Assembly (NCBI GenBank): GCA_031290695.1
Contig: JAITNB010000019.1
Location: 1 to 8,438 of the forward strand
Direction of reading: 5' to 3'
Length of the DNA stretch: 8,438 bases
Source: Coriobacteriales bacterium
GTDB taxonomy: Bacteria > Actinomycetota > Coriobacteriia > Coriobacteriales > UBA8131
This document shows positions 7,103-8,438 of the stretch, in pieces. The stretch's first letter is position 1. Each line of letters starts with the position of its first letter. A program made the translations under genes and the position numbers. Below the pieces are notes generated by a model. It was not told where the DNA came from. It ran no database searches and was given only the letters and a program-made list of their open reading frames with translations.

Positions 7103-7163
7103 TGGTGTAAAACTGCTGGTAGATGCGTTGTTTTGAAGCCGGTGGTGTAAAAATGGTGTAAAA
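7103..7163 (+). repeat. Three direct copies of TGGTGTAAAA, candidate integrase arm-binding sites
   Basis: Exact copies lie at 7103-7112, 7143-7152 and 7154-7163. The second and third start 11 bp apart, about one helical turn, so two bound proteins would face the same side. The first starts only 9 bp after the predicted attachment core. Tyrosine integrases of the Tn916/lambda type bind short direct repeats at element ends through their N-terminal domain. The function is inferred from position and spacing. Confidence 0.5.
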
Positions 7164-7202
7164 AATTCGGGTCCAGAAAACGCCTTTATCCAATTTAGCT
7201 CA

Positions 7203-7227
7203 ATGCGACAAGCGAAAATAATCGCAT
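7203..7227. repeat. Inverted repeat ATGCGA-N13-TCGCAT
   Basis: A perfect 6-bp inverted repeat (7203-7208 and 7222-7227) lies between the decamer repeats and the terminator. A second short one, GCGC at 7234-7237 and 7244-7247, follows. They could be protein-binding sites for an excisionase or ParB/ParA, but neither matches the classical parS palindrome. Function unknown. Confidence 0.25.
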
Positions 7228-7249
7228 AAAACCGCGCCGATAAGCGCTC

Positions 7250-7280
7250 AAAAACCCTGTTGATCCAGCGGGGTTTTTTG
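7250..7280. terminator. Intrinsic terminator between guaA and parA
   Basis: AAAAACCC at 7250-7257 pairs with GGGTTTTT at 7271-7278 within a run of six T (7274-7279). The 5' A-run means the structure can also end transcripts on the minus strand. It lies on the element side of the predicted junction, about 155 bp after the guaA stop, and would keep guaA transcription from entering parA. The native host terminator of guaA may have been moved to the far side of the insert. Confidence 0.75.
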
Positions 7281-7321
7281 TTATAGCTGAAGTAGTGCGT
7301 CTTCCTAAGCATGAGTCATTA

Positions 7322-7367
7322 CATAGCCGCAGAGTAGCGGTACCGATTAGAGAGGAGTACGGCTATG
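7322..7367 (+). promoter_or_regulatory. Inverted repeat that encloses the parA ribosome-binding site and start codon
   Basis: CATAGCCG at 7322-7329 is the exact reverse complement of CGGCTATG at 7360-7367, whose last three bases are the parA ATG. The 30-nt interior holds the Shine-Dalgarno AGAGGAG (7351-7357) and the palindrome CGGTACCG (7338-7345). A competing short stem CCGC/GCGG (7327-7330, 7337-7340) is possible. As RNA, the long stem would hide the start codon; as DNA, it could be an operator for ParA/ParB autoregulation. No clear -35/-10 pair was identified between 7281 and 7350. Confidence 0.4.
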
Positions 7368-8192
7368 AGTAAGTGTAATGTAATCGCAATCAGCAACCAG
7401 AAAGGAGGTGTGGGCAAATCGACAACCACGGTGAATCTGGGTGTGGCACTGGCAACACAACAGGGCAAGAAAGTGCTCCTTGTTGATGGCGACCCGCAAG
7501 GTGATCTTACCTGTTGCCTGGGTTGGCAAGACCAAGATGAGCTGGATGTAACTCTGGCAACAATGATGGAAAAAGCCATAGAGTGCGAGCAGTTCGACCC
7601 CACAGAGGGCATTCTGCACCACTCAGAGGGCGTAGACCTGATGCCTGCCAACATCGAGCTATCAGCAATGGAGATGCTGTTGGTAACGACCATGAGTCGC
7701 GAGTACACGATGCGCCAGTGGCTGAACAAGGTCAAACCAGCCTATGACTATGTTCTCATCGACTGTATGCCGTCTTTAGGCATGATCACCATCAACGCAC
7801 TCACAGCAGCAGACCAAGTTATCATCCCAGTGCAGTCGCACTACCTGCCAGCAAAGGGCATGAACCAGCTCATCAAGACGGTGAACAAGGTCAAGCGACA
7901 GGTAAACCCCAAGCTCCGCATCGGCGGCATCCTGCTCACACTCGTAGACAGCCGCACCAAACTCGCCCAGAACATGAGCGATGACATCCGCGCCAACTAC
8001 TCAAAGCAGTTCCACATCTTTGCCACCGAGATACCGATGGCGATAAGCGCCGCTGAGACCTCGATGACTGGCAAGAGCCTGTTTGACTATGACCCCAAGA
8101 GCAAGGTAGCCCAAGCCTATGCCGCACTTGCAGAGGAGGTGGTGGAGCATGGTAAAGAACTTGCCAAAGCCAAAGCTGGCATCAGTAGATGA
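7365..8192 (+). CDS. parA: ParA/Soj-family partition ATPase
   Basis: The 275-residue protein is a ParA-type deviant Walker ATPase: KGGVGKST (13-20) with both signature lysines, the A' motif DGDPQGDLT (41-49), and Walker B VLIDCMPSLG (130-139), where the usual DCPPS reads DCMPS. There is no N-terminal helix-turn-helix domain, so it is of the short Soj-like kind. ParA binds DNA nonspecifically with ATP and, with ParB bound at centromere-like sites, moves or anchors DNA copies. On an integrated element it probably stabilises the excised circular form. ATG 7365 is preceded by AGAGGAG at 7351-7357, 7 nt away. The C-terminus overlaps the parB start by 44 nt, pointing to cotranscription and perhaps coupled translation. 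Host versus element ParA cannot be told by motif alone, but composition and position favour the element. Confidence 0.93.
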   Translation: MSKCNVIAISNQKGGVGKSTTTVNLGVALATQQGKKVLLVDGDPQGDLTCCLGWQDQDELDVTLATMMEKAIECEQFDPTEGILHHSEGVDLMPANIELSAMEMLLVTTMSREYTMRQWLNKVKPAYDYVLIDCMPSLGMITINALTAADQVIIPVQSHYLPAKGMNQLIKTVNKVKRQVNPKLRIGGILLTLVDSRTKLAQNMSDDIRANYSKQFHIFATEIPMAISAAETSMTGKSLFDYDPKSKVAQAYAALAEEVVEHGKELAKAKAGISR

Positions 8193-8438
8193 GCTGCTGT
8201 TTACAACGCAGGAAGAACGCGACGATTTGCAGAGGGAGAAGGTTGTAGACATTCCTATTGCTGAGATTGATGATTTTCCAGACCACCCCTTTGAGGTTCG
8301 CATTGACGATGAGATGCGGGCATTGGTGGAAAACATCAAGGAGCGCGGTGTGGTTACTCCGGCATTGGCTCGCCAGAAAGAAGATGGGCGCTATGAGTTG
8401 ATTAGCGGACACCGGCGCAAGTTGGCATCCGAACTTGC
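8149..8438 (+). CDS. parB: ParB/Spo0J-family partition protein, N-terminal part
   Basis: This frame starts at ATG 8149, inside parA in another frame, and is open for 96 full codons to the right edge. The product begins MVKNLPKPKLASVDELL, passes through VVDIPIAEIDDFPDHPFEV (32-50) and reaches SGHRRKLASEL (86-96). Those are the ParB N-terminal (ParB/Srx-like) fold landmarks: the I-x-x-I-x-x-x-x-x-x-P-F entry, the helix LVENIKERGVVTPALAR, and the G-H-R-R box, which in Spo0J binds CTP phosphates. The Shine-Dalgarno AGGAGG (8134-8139) lies 9 nt upstream and supports this start. The helix-turn-helix DNA-binding domain and C-terminus are beyond the window. It should bind a parS-like site and stimulate the ParA encoded just before it. 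Confidence 0.9.
   Translation, partial: MVKNLPKPKLASVDELLFTTQEERDDLQREKVVDIPIAEIDDFPDHPFEVRIDDEMRALVENIKERGVVTPALARQKEDGRYELISGHRRKLASEL

Larger units (their letters stand above)
7084..8438. mobile_element. One end of an integrated element (ICE or genomic island), continuing past the window
   Basis: From the guaA terminus onward the DNA changes character. It has AT-rich spacer, repeated decamers, an intrinsic terminator and then a parA-parB pair with more A/T at third codon positions. Counting one 60-base line in each part gave about 50% GC in parA (7381-7440) against about 67% in guaA (6421-6480). ParA and ParB genes near one end are common in Gram-positive gut ICEs of the Tn1549 type. No integrase, relaxase or conjugation gene is visible here, so the class of element is open. 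Confidence 0.6.

Noticed and set aside
7165..7250. A tRNA remnant or classical parS site in the element end.
   Set aside because: TTCGGGTCC faintly recalls a T-arm but no cloverleaf can be drawn, and no parS-like 16-bp palindrome is present.
1..8438. CRISPR arrays, rRNA genes, intact insertion sequences or riboswitches.
   Set aside because: No regularly spaced repeats, rRNA-like stretches, transposase genes or known aptamer patterns were recognised by eye.

Overview
The window looks like chromosomal DNA of a high-GC Gram-positive bacterium. A class Coriobacteriia relative is my best guess, from high GC, frequent GTG starts, a Gram-positive-type PrsA-like lipoprotein and MGDG-synthase-type glycolipid genes; this is inference and was not tested by search. 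Near position 7,084 the host backbone gives way to the end of an integrated mobile element.

Backbone, 1-7095. The left edge holds the last codons of a plus-strand gene, possibly the C-terminus of the dTDP-rhamnose reductase RmlD, closed by a strong hairpin. A ManC-family (mannose-1-phosphate guanylyltransferase-like) gene follows at 368-1531. It keeps the fold-level landmarks of the family but has lost nearly every catalytic motif, so it looks like a pseudoenzyme. Converging on it from the right is a minus-strand MGDG synthase/UgtP-type glycosyltransferase (1603-2967), probably a diacylglycerol glycosyltransferase. Divergent from that, over a 48-bp gap with overlapping promoter-like sequences, is the ATPase gene ychF (3016-4137), which has an unusual Gly/Ala-rich repeat insert. 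Next come a PrsA-like parvulin lipoprotein (4276-5454) and guaA, GMP synthase (5488-7095), probably one transcription unit.

Element boundary, 7084-7364. The last 11 bp of guaA before its final stop base read GAGTGGGAATA, the attachment core I recall for Tn5801-type elements that integrate in guaA. Within 70 bp downstream lie three exact copies of TGGTGTAAAA, which resemble integrase arm sites. A terminator hairpin and an inverted repeat that spans the parA start codon follow.

Element interior, 7365-8438. Codon use is more AT-rich. A ParA ATPase gene overlaps by 44 nt the start of a ParB gene that runs off the right edge. A parA-parB pair at one end fits an integrative and conjugative element (ICE) or similar island. 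The integrase and second attachment copy would lie beyond the window.

The host genes cover sugar-nucleotide and cell-envelope chemistry (RmlD?, ManC-like, glycolipid synthase, PrsA foldase) and housekeeping (YchF, GuaA). The points most worth pursuing are the degenerate ManC protein and the guaA-linked element end with its putative integrase-binding repeats.
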